DNA of 64,000 nucleotides from Struthio camelus (Eukaryota > Chordata > Aves > Struthioniformes > Struthionidae), in contig NC_090964.1 of assembly GCF_040807025.1 (NCBI RefSeq), forward strand, positions 4,588,001 through 4,652,000. Direction: 5' to 3'. The notes beneath the pieces are model-generated. The model was not told the DNA's origin. It saw nothing but the letters and a program-made list of their open reading frames with translations, and made no database searches. How positions within the stretch are numbered: position 1 is the stretch's first letter; each line of letters starts with the position of its first letter. The position numbers and the translations under genes were made by a program. This document shows positions 46,546 to 61,700 of this stretch, piece by piece.

Positions 46546-46722
46546 TCACTCCTTGTGCTTTTTCTTATGCTTCTTTTTCTTCTTCTTCTGAGCCTTGCTG
46601 GCTTTCTCTGAATGTTTGGCCTTCTTGCTGGCTGGCTGAGCCCCATCACTGTCAGAGTCAGAGCTGTCAGAGTCGGACTCGGAAGACTGCTTACTCTTGT
46701 GTTTCTTTTTCTTCTTCTTCTC
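46546..46722 (-). CDS. ZCCHC17: ZCCHC17 coding exon 7 (last)
   Basis: Acceptor TTCAATAG ends at 46723. Encodes the Lys-rich and Ser-Asp tail, stop TGA at 46548-46546. Confidence 0.93.
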   Translation of the reverse strand, partial: EKKKKKKHKSKQSSESDSDSSDSDSDGAQPASKKAKHSEKASKAQKKKKKKHKKKHKE

Positions 46723-49700
46723 CTATTGAACGAAAAAGAAATAAACAAAGCCTTGCACGTGGGAAAACCATCACTTGTGCTCACCAGGGCAGCAAGCCAC
46801 TTTCTGTAACAGGTGCCTTCAAAGCTGCGACACAGAGCTGAACCTGTCCTCTAACACACACGATACACACAGCTTCTGTCCCAGCTCCTTAGGACTTAAC
46901 TAGCTACGGTAGACCACAACCGCATCAGACACAACGTAACAGCTATCAGAGTGGAGGTGCTGTAACAGAATGTAAATCCAAGCCTCAAAACTGTTTCTCA
47001 CATCACCATAAGAAAGTCCTTGCAATCCCTCCAGAGTCAGAGCTTTCTCAGTTATTTAAGGCTATTCTTTTTAATAGACGTTGACAGGATGAGGCCTTTT
47101 GCCAATAAAATGGGTTTCTAAAATAGCCAGTCGGAAGTCAGTATCACCCCCACCCCACCCCTTCGCCAGAAGGTCAGTGCACAGAGTCCCTGGAAAGTAA
47201 TGCTAAAGCAATGGAGCACTGCTGACAAGGCACCGTTCTCCTTGCAGGAAAGCCCAAGTCCAGCCAAAATCCCAGAATCGCCTGCTGAAATGCCAGTCAG
47301 GGGAACAGTCTAGAAGTCAAAAACATCACGGTTATGTACCTTAAGTCTATCGAGAGGCAAGTTGACTCTGCTCTGCTAGGCCCCACTCACCTTCCAGCAT
47401 GGAAACGCGATGGGTTCTTACTACACCACAGCCCCCAGCACAGCTGTGATGGGCTGTATCTGACACCAGCCCTCCAACCACAAAGGCCTAAACCTATTCC
47501 TTCAAAGCCAAAGCTTCTCTTGATCTTCCCTGGAGGGGAGCTGGGATGGGGAAGTGCCCTTTAGCAAGCAGTAACTATGCTCTCTCTGCACAGCCTCCAA
47601 ACAAATCCTATGTCCTCCTGCTCTTGCAGCTTCCCACCATTTCTGCACCACACGCAGGTAAAAGTGATGAGCATTAATCAGCTCTCTGTACTTTATTTCT
47701 GTGAAGCCCTGAGGCAAAAGAAACAGAGTTGAATCAAGAGGGACCTGACATTTACATGCAGGAAAAGAATAGCTGGTGTTGGAATAAATATTTGGGGGGG
47801 GGGGGGCTTTGAAAAGGGATCTGAACCCTCAGTTCTGAGGCATTTCACAATAACTGCAAAGTACGGATTACCCTAAAATCAGTACTGCATGACAACTTCC
47901 CCTGAAACTGTGTCAGGCAGACGATCCCAAAGCAGACAGACTATCTTATGACACAGCACAGCAATTTGTATATATTTAATTAGACAGCAGTACTAAGGGA
48001 GAGGATCTGATTTGCCTGTGCTGGAAGCATGCTCACTTCCACCCACAAAAGCAGTGGAATGATGGATATCCAGCCCCAGGATTTTAAATTAAACAGGAAA
48101 ACAAGTGGATCAGAAGGCACCAGCTGGCTTGGCCTGCTTTTGTGGAGAATAAGCAAGCATGAGACTGATGCCCATTCAGCTCACCTTTCTAGTTCCCCAA
48201 ATACCCACAAAATTATCAAACTAACCAACTTTTGGAACAAGACATAAGGTTTTGGGGGGTGTATTTTAAAAATACTTTGGGGGGAAAAAAAACTTCTTGG
48301 GAAAAAAAAAAAAAAAAAAAAAGAGAGATGCTGTTCTCCAACACCCACAAGATCCTGGAAAGTAAGTGAAAACAGCGTTCCGATGAGTAGGCTAAGTGAT
48401 TAGTAACACTAAGTGATTGTAATATTTTGTAGAGCACATTTAAGATTTCTTCCATAGCTGCATCAACATTAAAAACAGACCTTCCTGTGCAAGTAGATAT
48501 CATAAATTTTCATTATAGCTCAAGGACATAAAGAGGACATAAGAAAGAAGCAAAACACGGTCCCCTGAAGTGGAGATGGGCCAATAAGACAAGCCCAGCC
48601 AGTGCAATCGCCTGCGATAGGCTTAGACACTACCAGCAAGGAATGTAACCCAGCAAGCAAATCTTGCTGCTTTGACTAAACCATATATTGGCATTTTTAC
48701 TTAAAGCGAGCTACACTTTCCTGAAGGATATATATGTTAACTGCTCTAGAATTGGTGCACTTGTAAGACTGGGCACAATCCTTCTCAAACTTGCTGCAAA
48801 ACAGCCTCCTATTCTCTTCCGTAATTTAACTACGCAGCTAAGTTGTAATGATACATGTAGTAATGTTAACTGTACTACATTAGGTTTGTTCCCCAGTTGT
48901 AGCCCAGCTCCTTTCCCCCTCCTCACAGACTATCTTCTACTGGATGCATTTCATTTAGACTCATGTCACTCTGCTACAGTAACAGATGCTGCATTCTTCG
49001 TGCACTGCCTGGGCCCAGGAATCCCTTCCTCATACATGAGGAACTAAAGCATGGGTTTCTAAAAACCTTCCCCCCCCTCCCAGTTCAGCAGTTGGGATGG
49101 CACAGCTAGTATCATAACTGGGAATGAAAGCTAACTCATGAAAACAGGTTCAAAGTAGAGTGCAAACAAGAAACCATGACCACTGGCATAGCTGGGCACT
49201 CCCCCCATGTTCACCACCTCCGGAGGGGTAAGCTCTCCATTCAACAACAGTAAAGAGTTTGCTGAGCCTGTGCAGGGAGGGAGTAGGAGAAGCCCAGAAC
49301 ATTCACTTCAGTGTGTCACTGGCCCAGGCAAAGGAACCTTGGTGAGCCAAATAAACAGCCATGTCCCCCCACTTCCTCCCACCAATGAACAGGCTGAAAG
49401 ATGGCTTGCTCAGAGCACAGCTGTGGAAAAGCTTTGGGGAGCATCACAGTCAGAGATGAAAAGCAGTCTAATGACTCTCCCAAACCTAACACTTCCAGTG
49501 TTTGTCATATAAAACACCATTGATGTTCTCCTGTGTAATGGGAGAAGTCTGGAGTCCCCAAGCCAACAGCTCAGCTTACTATCTTTGCCAAGAGGGTCCC
49601 CAGCAATCTCAGGGCCATCCTTGGACTCGCAGAGTTTTACTAGAACAGCCTTGCTGTAAATCACCCCTGTCTCGGCAGGTCTCCTAGTGCCATGCACTCA

Positions 49701-52700
49701 TTTTGTGAGGAAACAGAAGGAAGCCCAAAGGCTCAGTTGTGTAAGTCACAGCACTTCAGACAAAATGAGTCCTCAGGGAGGCCTCCCTCCTTGGTCAGCT
49801 GCTGCACGTCCACAGCCAACCTAGAAGAACAGCTAAGCCAAGGAGAGGAAATAAACGCGTGATTAGACAAGGGGAACAACAGTGACCAGCAGTAGATGTA
49901 CAAGAGATACCTCTACAAAAATGAGAGCGACTCATTTGGGAAAGTATTTCCACCTATTCCAACACAGCCAAGCACAGCATGGGGCTGTGCACGGGAGCTG
50001 CAAGGTGTGAATCCAGCAGTGACAATTTTGAGGGCCACGCTGAGTCACTCCGCCTCCCTCGGATGCCTGCAGGTGCTGCCCTAGGCTTGCTCCACACCCA
50101 TCCTACCCAGGGTAAAGAAAAAAAAAAAGAAAAAAAATTTAAAAAAAAAAAAAAAGAGAAAAACACAACCCTGGCTAGTAAGTGGTTGGAAAACATCCAC
50201 ATAAAGAAAACTCACTTCACACAAGCAAGCACAAGAAAGGCAACACACGCGTATTCACCCACTGGACGGCAAGCTAAGAAACTAGCACTCTTCTGTAAGC
50301 AAGGAAAGTCAGAAGTAGTTACTGAACACAGTATGAAAAATAAGGCAAAGAGGGAAACATCCCCTGCAATAATCCACTTTACACCCTGACTCTGCCTTGT
50401 TTGCTCTAAGCCTGAAGGTGCTTTTAGCTCACCAAGCTCAAGTAGCTCACCAAGACAGGCGAGAACATTAAAGTAAAATCCATGCTCTAATTTAGGGAGG
50501 GCACAGGGTATTTCACTAAGCTGCTGATAACCCTCCAATGCCTCCCTTAAGCTTCCCCTGAAAGGCAAATTCTCACAAAATTGCTTTGGAAAAAGGAGTG
50601 CTTCAGTGCTGAGAGAACAAAATAACTTCTGCATACGCATGGAGAAAAACAGAGCATGAGGGCACAGGAATTCAGATATGGCTTTGCGAGACTCTTGAGC
50701 TAAGCTAGAATTAGCTGGGGTTATTGTGAGCAAAGCTACAGCAAGGATATAGACATTCACAAAGAGAAGGCTGGGTTCTCCTAGCTCTTCCCCATGAGAC
50801 ATTTCTTCCATTAGCTTCAGCTACTGTCAGGACAAGTTCAGCTTCTATATGAAGATTAATATACTGGCTTATGGGAAGACAAGCCGAGTCCATAGAATTT
50901 CAATTAAAAAGACACACTCTCCTGTCACAGTAAGGACACAAGAGGCCCAGCTAAAGACATCAATTTAGTATGGATTGTGTGTCATTGCACCAGATACATG
51001 CTATCAATTAGGGGCACAGAAGAAAGGGAAGCAGGAGCTTATTTAATGTGAAACAGAGCAACTGTTTTAGGGAGATGGAATAGCAAAAATAAAAAGGAAG
51101 ACTTGGAGCTGCACGTCTAGCAAAGAATCCTCCAGGACTTCAGGGGAGAGCGGGGAGGATTTAGCTTACTATATACCTAGCAGATCTTCGGCAGGTATCG
51201 TTTGTTGCAGCTCCATAACGGCGCTATGATAACCGACGTCATTGAAAATTTGCCAAAGTCTAGATTTTTCTGTGAGACAACACTAAAGTCATCACAAAAT
51301 CCCTTATCCACATATTAAGGGTAGAACCAAGTTACAATAGTTTTCAGAAGATGATGATGGTAAAGAGTTAAACCTTTTATCTAAAGGGATGCGGCAAGGA
51401 GAATTTTCTCAAGCTTTTCTGATCTGTGCACATGGTGAGAAAGTTTGACAAGCCCTTGTAACAGAGTTTCATTCCAGAGCTTGGGAAACTTCTCAGCGTG
51501 TGAAGGCTAAGGACAAGACAGGATGTCACATCAGTCCCTTCTGCGTGACAGGGGAAATAAAAGTACACATGTGGACTTTGTGCTGGCTAAAAATCACAGT
51601 CTCCTTTTTAGGACAGTCCTATTTTAACAGCCAAGCCATTCAGACCAACACAGAGCAAGTACTCCCAGACTGTTTATGCAAACACCACAGCAGAAGCACA
51701 CAACTGGGCAACACTGGACATTAGAGAACAGTCTAGACTGCAAACACTGCAGGGAGTAAAGCAGTTGCAGAAGATTTCTGCATTTTCTGTAGCATGAGAC
51801 AGTGGTGCTCTGAAACCCTTCTGTACAAGTAATATCTTCCTATTAGACCGTCAATTCCTTTAAAATCCAGCATCCTGGTACTGAATGATAAGAACTAAAC
51901 TGCCTTCCTGTGCCCTACTGATTACTAACCACACTGAACTGATCCGAGAGCTACCATCATTGTGCAAGAGGGGAGTGTTCCTCTGGTTTACGCACTAGAG
52001 ACAACCGTGCCAAAGTAAAGGCCCAATTTTTGCCCTCAGCTACAGCAGCAAAGCCTTGCCGCACCCTAGCCACAAATTGGTCTCCAGAATTGATCCCTGA
52101 TGATGGATGAAGCTCAGCTCTGTTCGCTGCCGCACCCAGGCATTTGCTCAGTATCGTAAACACTGCGCTTGTGTCCATATTACGATTTTTGTCCAAACAG
52201 ACTCCAAATGTAAAGGTGCTCAGAGAGAGCCAGCACGTACGGAGGCTTGGATGTTACGGTTCTTTGTACCTCTTGTCCAACTTATGCAACAATTCTAGAA
52301 AATCGAACCAACTTGCCTTGAAATCTACTATACAAGACTTGCGTTGGGAAGTAGCATGCAGAAGAGCAACAGTCTGAGCTAGAGCCTGAAAGAGCTGGCT
52401 TTCATATTATTGTAGCTATTTTGAAAAGGCTCGTACTAAGAGTCAGCCATACTAGCACACCAGGTTTTGTTTCTTGCTCTTCATAAGAGGAGTTGCTTGG
52501 GGCTATGTTTAAGAATGTTACGACCGTTCGTTCCTTCTAAAGGTATTTGATTTTGAGACAAAAGGGGAGTGTCCCCAACTCTCCAGAAAGTTTAAATATT
52601 CTTTCACCAAACCCTCTGTGGGTTCTCATTCTGAGAATTTGCCTGCCCTTATGAATAATTACAATGGATTTCCAGGACTTCTTCCCAAAAACGTGTCAGT

Positions 52701-55700
52701 ATTCCTTCTAGGTTATTATTCTTAAAATAAAGGGAACTTTCACCATGCCAGCCTAATTCCAAACAAGATTCATCATGTAAAGCCAAGGATATGATTCCAT
52801 CCCTTCTTTAAGATCTAGTCAGAATTAATCTGATGAGAAGAATCCAGCACATGGCCAGTAATGCAAATACAGCAAAGTTTAGAAAAGCAGAGAAAAGGAC
52901 AATAAGAGAACAGCAGACGCGTGAAGAGAGTGAACCTAACTAAGCTATGCCTTAAGCTAATGCTATTTAACAACTAGTAAAACAAGTACTAGGCTAGGAA
53001 CTAGAATGGATTAAGGCTTGATGAAGTACAGGTCACTGAACAGACAACGATTTAAGAAGGTGTGGTTTTAAGTGAGGAGACATCTGCAGAAGGACTTCAA
53101 GGAAGTCTTTCACACGGCGAGGGAAACAGTGGCAAAGTCAGTAGAAAAGCAACTGCAGGTCACATTTATCATGTAGCTCCAACGACCTTCACAAAATTAC
53201 ACCAGGGATAAATTAATCAATGCATCTGAGCAGAAGACAGGACAGCTGTGTAGAATGCAAACGAAAGGGGGTTACTCCTGGTGTTGAGAACAGCAGACCT
53301 TTTCTTGAAAGACAGACGGGGAGAAGAATCAGTAGGGTTTATTTTTTCTCAGCATGCCTCCCTCCTACACAAGCTCAGTACAGACACACTGCAGTGTTCC
53401 CATAGGAGTTCCTTCACCCTGTGACCCAAAAAGAATAAAAGTGAAAGGGATGCAGTAACATGCTTGAGCAGCTGTCAGAGACTCTTTAGATGCTCTCTGG
53501 TACTTCCGCATAACTCTGACAGCAGCATCTGAGCGTCTCCAAGTTATTTATTTTCTCAGGGCCTACAGGAGACAGGGCAGTGCTCTCACGTGCAGAATAC
53601 TAAGATGGTGATCTGTAACCAGGAAAACGTGCGCCCAAGGTCACACCAGAAGACCAGGCAAGTACAGAGAGCTGAAGTCTTCAGCCGTCTTTTCTCCAGT
53701 AGATGCTGCAGGGCTCAGGCCGGAGAAAAGTGAAAACACCGAGATTCTCAGTTCTGTCTCGGTCATGGCATGGACAACATTCAAGTGGTCTAAAAACCAT
53801 CTGCAGATCTGAAGTCAATAACAGGACCACATTTCTACGAGTATTACAACTTGCGATAAGAGCAGCAAACCAGGAAGGAGCTCTAGGAAGCTCACTGCCA
53901 GCCTTATAGAGACTCTGGGCATAAACTACTGATCATGGTGACCATGGGAAAGGTGAGCAGAGAAGATAGGGGGTGAGGACCCCAGAGTATCTCTGTAAGG
54001 AGAGGAGCCTCTGGGGAGAGTACCAAAGGACTGCAACAAAGCACCAGATCAAGGAAAGAAAACATTGATAACGAACAGCCAGGAAGGCTGGTACTACTGC
54101 TATGTCATTAAATGGATGCTTGGTAGATAGGAAACTGCCATGTTTTCATTTAAAAACTGCAAGCTCTACTTTTACACTGCAAACACCGCATAGGACTTGG
54201 TCAGCAAAGCAATTGATACTAGGTAGACTGAGCTATTTCGATTTTGTGCAAATCTCCCCGGGGCTCCAGGCAGGCAGGCAGGCAAGCACATGGTGGCTCC
54301 CAGACAAGATCACAGCAGGCACCCGAGACAACAAGGAAGCTATTCACTTCGAGGATCCCACATCCTGTCTCCAAAAATCTCAAAGTTTTATTTTCCAGCA
54401 CTGCAAAACATCTGAAAACCTTTGATCTCCTCCTGAGAAGGGAGGAGATCAAAGGAACAAGCAACATTTAAAGGAAGGCTGTTAATCCACAGATGAAAAA
54501 AATAGTAACAAATTCAGGACAGTGACCCACATATATCCTGTAGTTTCAGCAGGGCAAGGCTCCACAGGGAATCCCCAGCCTCACTGGACAGGCATTGGTA
54601 AGATAAAGGAGTACTTGCACAGCTCTTAACAGAATTCTTCCCAATAGCATTTAAGTAACAGTTACTTCCACTGTAAAGCAAAGTGAACCTTTACCAGACA
54701 AGCCATCATCACTCCTAGAGGGAAGACAACCAAAGGCAAGAGAACTCAAGTCTGCTGAGGTATTACCAACAGCCTGGTCTCACACTATTCCACAATATGA
54801 CAGAAGCTTGATGTTTTAAGTCCAGAAAGACACGAGTCGCAGTTAGCCTGGGACCCAAGGGATGACTTGGTTCAGTTGCGTGCTTCTGAGATCAGAATAA
54901 AAAGAAGAGTATGTGTATTTTGTCTGCAGAACATTGCTCTTATGTTGCCATACAAGTGCAAGACATTCCTCGGATAAGAGCCTGTACATCAGAGAACCAG
55001 AACACACCTCTCAGGGTGGAACCAGGCACCAGAACCTACAGTCAGACAGATCAAGTTCCCACTACTACTATCCTGAGCTCTACTGGACAAATGAAAACTG
55101 CAGGGTAGGAATCAAATTAAAGCTACCGTAATTTCGTACCAACTCTCGGGCAGAAACAGGTATGCCACAGGGCAGAGGCAAATACAAGGAAAGTCACCAC
55201 AGACTTGACTTTTCTGCTCTGGTGCAGCCACCACCTACACCTACCCAAAAAGCACCTCTTCAGATAAGAGCGTACCAAAGCTCCAAAAACCACCTGACTA
55301 ATGAAAAACACAACTGGAAGTGAGACTTTGGTTCCCAGTGTCACTCTGGGTTGATTTAAGTGCAGGTTGCCATTGAAACAGATAGATTTGTCCTTTCCCT
55401 GTAGCCAGTATTTGCACTCTCTTCTACTAGTGCTAGCACTCACACAGCCCCCCACCGATCCAGTGAGAACTAAGCCCTCAGAAGTCACTTCTCACCATGC
55501 AAATGGTAATGCTTGTTGCTGTGCCTCTCCTGCAACAAGGAAACAAAACTATGGCCAGACCACTCCTCACTACCTCTGCCAGAGTTTTCCCTCTCTTCAG
55601 CCTGCCGTGCTTCTAGACGTTGGAAATCCCACCATGTTCCCAGACTGTTGCCACTCTCCAGGGACACAGACAGGCCAAAGGGCGAGGTTGGGGGGGGGGG

Positions 55701-58700
55701 GGGGGGGGAAGGGCGCTTTGGAAGTGTAATAGCAAATTGGACGCAAGCAGTGAAGGAGTTGATGGAACACTTTATTTACTTAACTCTGGAATTGGAAGAC
55801 TCATTTCTGCATGAATAGACTTGACCACTACACACTCCTGTTTTGGATTCAAGTCCCACCTATTTTTTATACCCATTGTGTTGTCCCAGCATGCTCTGAA
55901 GCCAGAGTTCAAACACTGGACACAAAAATGTCAAGAGATAAGAGACCTTTTAGGTGGACAAAACTACTTCAGAGCCTAGACATGCTATAAGCTCCTTATG
56001 CAAACACAACCTATGATTTTACCCTGGCATTTGCAGACAAGCCTAGTTCACAGTACATAGGCTGGGCTGGGATACCTGCTACATCAAGGTAGCAGCGGGC
56101 ATTTAGTTCAGATTAAAGAAACGTGACTGGACAACAGCAGTGAAATAAGAGGGGACACAGCTATTGGCAAAGGTCACAGAAAGGCAGAAAATCTAAGTAA
56201 TTTAACTAGAGCCTCACAAAGGCCAGGAAAAAAAAAAAATCCCTTTTTTGCACTGTAGGGCCTGGAAGGGCTGTGTATTATGGTACAAAACCACCCTAGA
56301 GATAGTTTAAAAAACAAACAAACAGCACCACACTGCACCTAAAAGTGGTAAGTAGGAACTGCTAAAAAGTCTGCAGAAGAGATTTTTCTTTTGCTACAGA
56401 ACCTGCACAAACAGAGCCACTTTCTTTCTCAGAATACAGCCACTTATACCAACCTTGTTGTAGAAAAACACAGATGTAAATCTACAGAATAAATTGTGTG
56501 GCCCACTATTCGAGCCAGCAGAAGTGCACCTTGTACCTTTTTTCTTTTTTTTGAAGAATCATCAGCCAGACTGGTCTTTTTATCTTTTTCATATGTTGCT
56601 GTTGCTGCCTCTTCTTCCTCCTCCTCTGGAATCAGGCTATATTTGGTACCTCCAGGCTGCATGAAACACTCCTTGGCAAAATGACCTGCAAAACAGTTTT
56701 TGAAGTAGTAACCCAGACCTTTTTTGAAAACTGCATTTCAGCTACCTAAAATGCTGATGACAACCTTTTTATTATTAGTCACACTATGAGAATCTACACT
56801 GCGCTTCCCCCCGCCACTCAGCATTCCAACTAGTTTTACATGCTCAGATTAAACAAGCCAGGGGAGCAAGTGCAACACAAGTCATTCCGGAAAGATTAAT
56901 CAGGCAAAACTAAGACACTCTTGTCTGAACAGAGACATTAGTAGAGACATGTCTAGGCAACAACTTAAGCGGCGTAAAAAAGCGTATGAGAAAGTCGGTC
57001 AATTGGTGTGGTAGACATCTGGTAAATGAGACCAAAGCCACAAACACATGGGAAAACCAGCTCAATCTGGTTCTACGCTGCAGACATCAAAGTTGATCTA
57101 TTAACAGTTGTAGTGGAAATTGCACGTTGATAGCATCTGCCTGGCTATTATGAGTAGACATTATCATTAAAAAGCAGACTGCAAATACCTAGAATCTAGT
57201 TTAAAGTTCTGGGGTTTCAAAGTTCTGGGGTTTCTTTAAAATAGCATTTTAAAAGGTAGTTATCCACCACTACAGAGAACCTTATCAGTGATTAGAACAG
57301 CTGCTTTTAAAACTGTCGTTAACCTTCTCCAGAATAGTATAAACTCCAGCAAAACCACTACTCTGTGGCCAAATAACATAGGACAATAAGTAATATGCAG
57401 TAAAAATTCCACATCCAAAAAACTTTACTGACTTACACCTGAACAACTTGCAGCTAGTCAGCAAAAGCTACTAAAAAAGGCATCAGTTAAGCCAACTTTC
57501 CATTCCTATGCTAGGCAAAATAAGTATCTCACCAGGTAGAAACGCTTGTTTTCAACTCTAAGGAAGCTGCTCGCACACTAACAGCGTTCCTAACTGCTAA
57601 CCAGTTATTTCCATTGACCTCTCTTGCCATAATTAACAGATTTACTTGAGGCTGATGGTTACGTCTTAAAATGGAAAACTGGAATAAGAGCTCAGCTGTA
57701 AGACGCATCCAAACAGACACACAAAGAGAAGAACTGTGCTCAGTAGAATGGTTCCTTAGAGAAAGTTCAAACGGATGTGATTTTAAGAAACAAATCTTAA
57801 CAGAAGGAGCTCAATTAAGTCTTTCCTTTACAAAACGAAAGTGCTGGAAAATGTGGTTGTCCTTTAAAAGACATTTGGAAGCAAAATCCAATCCCTATAC
57901 AGCGAGGCACAATCACAAGGCAGACATCACTACACATATCTACAGGTCACAATCTAGCTAGAACAAAGGTTACATTGAAAGAACAAAACAGCCCTACATA
58001 AATATACCTTTGCAACCACATTTCTTGCATACAGTGTTCAAGACAGCTTCAAGAGTGATCTTCTGACTAGTATAGTCTCTGAATGTACGTTTTTTCCTCT
58101 CATCCTGACTGAAAAAGAGAAGAAAAGTTCAATTTTCAATATACCTTCATCACTAACCCCATATAGTTACACGGGGACAGTTTAAATACAAGTTTAAGGG
58201 TTGCCCTAAAAGCAGCCCTTAATCAGCTAAACCAAAGAAAGAAGCTCATCAACTACTCATTAGAATAGTGTTAACATTGTTAACAATACATTTATATATG
58301 GCTTCTTCTATTTCTGAACACTCTCCCAACAAAGCAGGCAAACATAAGACGACGCAGTTACTTCCTTTATGCTAACGTCTGTATTATGTAGGTGAATATA
58401 TATTTTCTATATATACACTTATACATACACACACACATTCCTACTTGCCCAAGATAAAAAACAAAAGTTACTTGACCTGCAAGACACGTCACAAGAAAAG
58501 ACGCACAAGAAAGTTCTGACGGACCTTAGCGGTTAAGGAGATTACTTGTTTTCACTGTTTATAAAAGTGAGATGAATCCACAGCAGGAATGAACAGTTCT
58601 TCCATCACAATGCACGCAGCCATCAAAAAAATGCAAGAACTAAGGTCCTGCCAGGGCGCAAAGGGCTGGAATTTCCTGCAGCCCTCCCTCCACCAGCTCC

Positions 58701-61700
58701 TGCGAGCCTTTAATCAGCATCCAAGAGAGGACCTTCAGTCACACCTTCATATAACCAGTCCATGTCTGTGGGGCTCAGCAGGGAGCACTCCTCACCCTCC
58801 AAAGGGGGGAGGACCTGAAGAACTACTACGGTAGGAAGGCCAAGAATGAAAGGCAGTAACAACCTGTCTGATCTGTTATGCCCAGCTCAGTAGATTTACC
58901 TACTCAAGGGAAACATTGTTTGGATCCAGGTCTTTTCCTGTTCCTTGGTTAACGACCTTCATGGAGAGGGAAAGTTTCAGTTTGTCATCTTTCATCTGAA
59001 AGAGAAAGGCATAGAGCAAGAAGAGGAAGCAACAGCGATGTTAACTAATACAAATCTAACAGGCTGCCGATAGAGAAGGAATGAAATTGTCAGCACAGAA
59101 AGGAACTACTAAAGCAAGGCTACTACGTGAAAATGATTTTGTTCTATTAAAATGTAAATACAGCCAAAATGCAGTTATTCTAGTTAACATGAGTATGTTA
59201 AGCAGCTACCTCAGAAATAAAACAAGATCAAACTACAGATCCATTCAGATTAACATTCTGCATTTAACATGAGCGAACCAAAGCGCTGTAGAAGAAAGGG
59301 TATGTTTAGGAACTTTGCTATAATTCTCAATAATTAATCAGTAATCCACCCACAAGGGAGTTTCTGCTGGACCTTCAGCAGATTTGCACCCTGAAAAATA
59401 AGACTCTATACCTGCTCTCACATTTCTATCTTCTTATGAGGTTAAAAACTTTCTAAGTATCTGTATTAGGGGCTTATTCTTTTCTGAATCCTAATAAGCC
59501 CTTGATTGCCACATTATCCCTTTAGAAGCAAGAGCAAAGGTCGTAACTTTTAAAAGTCTTTTTACAACCTTCTATAAGTACACACCAAAAGGTTCTAAAT
59601 CTGTTTATCTTCCACAAATGGAAGGCATTGCTTTGTATGTCAACCCTATTGTTATCGTTCAAAAAATCTGAAAGATGTAAACCAATTATGACAAAAACCT
59701 CTCATCTCTAGAAGGCAGCAAGTTTCAAAATACATGTATTTGCCAAAAGAATTATAAAAAACCACACACACAAAAAAACACCTTCCCACCTTTCTTTCCT
59801 AAAAAATATAGTCCACTTTCACTGTTTCAATGGCTCACCAAAGTAAGAGTCTTTGTTCCAAGGAATCTTTAAATATAGAAGATAGGCCTAGCATCACTTC
59901 TTTTGTGCACCAAAAAAGCAATATAATAAAGGGTAGAAAATAAGACACACCCCTCCAAAAAAAAAAAAAAAAATCTGTGTTTTCCCTTGGGCAAAATTCA
60001 CTGTCAACTATCTTTCCTTGAAAACAAAAAACACTCAGCTTCTTCTAATAACAGACCTGTCTCTCACAACTGTTAAAAGACTGTGCTTATATTGGCTCTC
60101 ATCTTGGAATCCTCTCAAATTGCTCATTTGGCCACCAATCACACAGTTATGGGGGTGCAAGCTGCAAACAGGTAGAGAGGAAAAGAAAGGAAAGCGCTTT
60201 GCTGCTTTTAAGTTTTGATTGCATTGCAGCAAGTCACAGAAGGTCAGCTTCCAATGTCTCACCTGACAGTGAGCAGAAATCAACTGTTTATCAGATATAT
60301 CATGTTTTGTTTAACAAAGCGACCAGAACACCCTGCTTCTGCATATCAAAAAGTTCTTAGTTTACTCTTTTTGTAATATAATTTATTTATACAGTGTTAA
60401 AGAAACAAGAATTAACATTACCTCTTTTCCAATAAGTTTCACCCACACTTTGTCTCCAACATCTACTATCTCTGAGGGCTTATCCACACGGCAGGATGAC
60501 ATGTGAGTCTTATGAACAAGGCCTGGTCATATTTTTGTAAAAAAAAAAAAAGGGAGGAAAAAAAAAAAAAGTCTCTACTGACTGTTAGTTTTGTCCTCTA
60601 GGAGTCAGAGGGCACCTATTAAGAGGTTTCCCTACGCAAAACTAAGCATCTAGTTTCCCAAACACATTACGCAGATGAGAATCAGTTAGTTTAATCAATC
60701 AAGTTTGTTTGCAAACATATAAAAGCTCATCAATATTTGCTCCAAATTTACTCCATGCTGTTAGGAAGCATGAGTGACACACAGCAAGACAATAGGCGTC
60801 AAAAGAGATAGAGGAAGCGATGAGAAAAGCACTGCTCTCCCCAAAGGTGTAGAGCTGCATATGCCCCCTTCTGACCACCATCACCACAGAAACAATCCTC
60901 AAGTTTTTGTATGAAACAAATGCAATCAAAACTAAGGGATCTGATCAACCAACAGGGAGACAGTATTCTCATAGCCTCCAGGCTGGATTCATCAGTCCAA
61001 GTTTTCATGTGTGTCCAGACACCTCCGGGGCTGGATGATTTAGCACTATGTGCAATGAGCTGGCGCCTCATTGATAACTGAGACATTACCGATAACTGAG
61101 ACACTAACTCCAGAAAAAGAAAACGGACCTTCCGTATTTAAGATCTTAATTTACAGCTTGTCAGAGAAGCAGGCCCCAAAGCAGCGTCTTTGTACTCAAA
61201 ATACCAGGCGTCCACATGGAAAAAAAGAAAAAAAAAACTTTTTATTTTAAGCAGGCATTAACGCCTCTCTATTCCTGTCCGTCCTCTGAAACCAACGTAA
61301 GCACTAGAGAACAAAGAACATTTCATGCATCAGCAGCACAATACTTTGCTGGCAATGTCAAAACCATTAAATACCCAGGCTGACCTGATTTTCTGTTGTG
61401 CTTGCAAGGTCATACAGCCAGATTTTTTTTTTTTTTTAAAACTTACACAAATAATAAATGTGGGCTACAGGATTATACATGGAAGGATAAGTATGGAAAC
61501 ACACCTTCATGTCTAGGCTTATATTTCAGGACATGTTTGCATCTCAAAGAGACATCCTTCCACTAGTCACACTTCCATGCAAAAATTTTTATTAGAGCTG
61601 GCGCTAAAGTAAGTGTGCAATTCAAGATGAGAGTGAAGAAGTGGTTATTCGTATGCATACAAACAATTGACAGAACATCCAGCTTAAATTGCTTCTTTTG

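Larger units (their letters stand above)
46723..56536 (-). other. ZCCHC17 intron 6 (9.8 kb)
   Basis: The largest intron. AT-rich, with A-runs on the plus strand (U-runs in the transcript), two G-runs and a 199-codon open frame at 50811-50212. No nested gene or RNA gene is recognised, and the reading frame needs no extra exon here. Confidence 0.8.

Noticed and set aside
56444-56662. A separate small gene reading MQPGGTKYSLIPEEEE
   Set aside because: This is the in-frame tail of ZCCHC17 exon 6 read through its splice donor.
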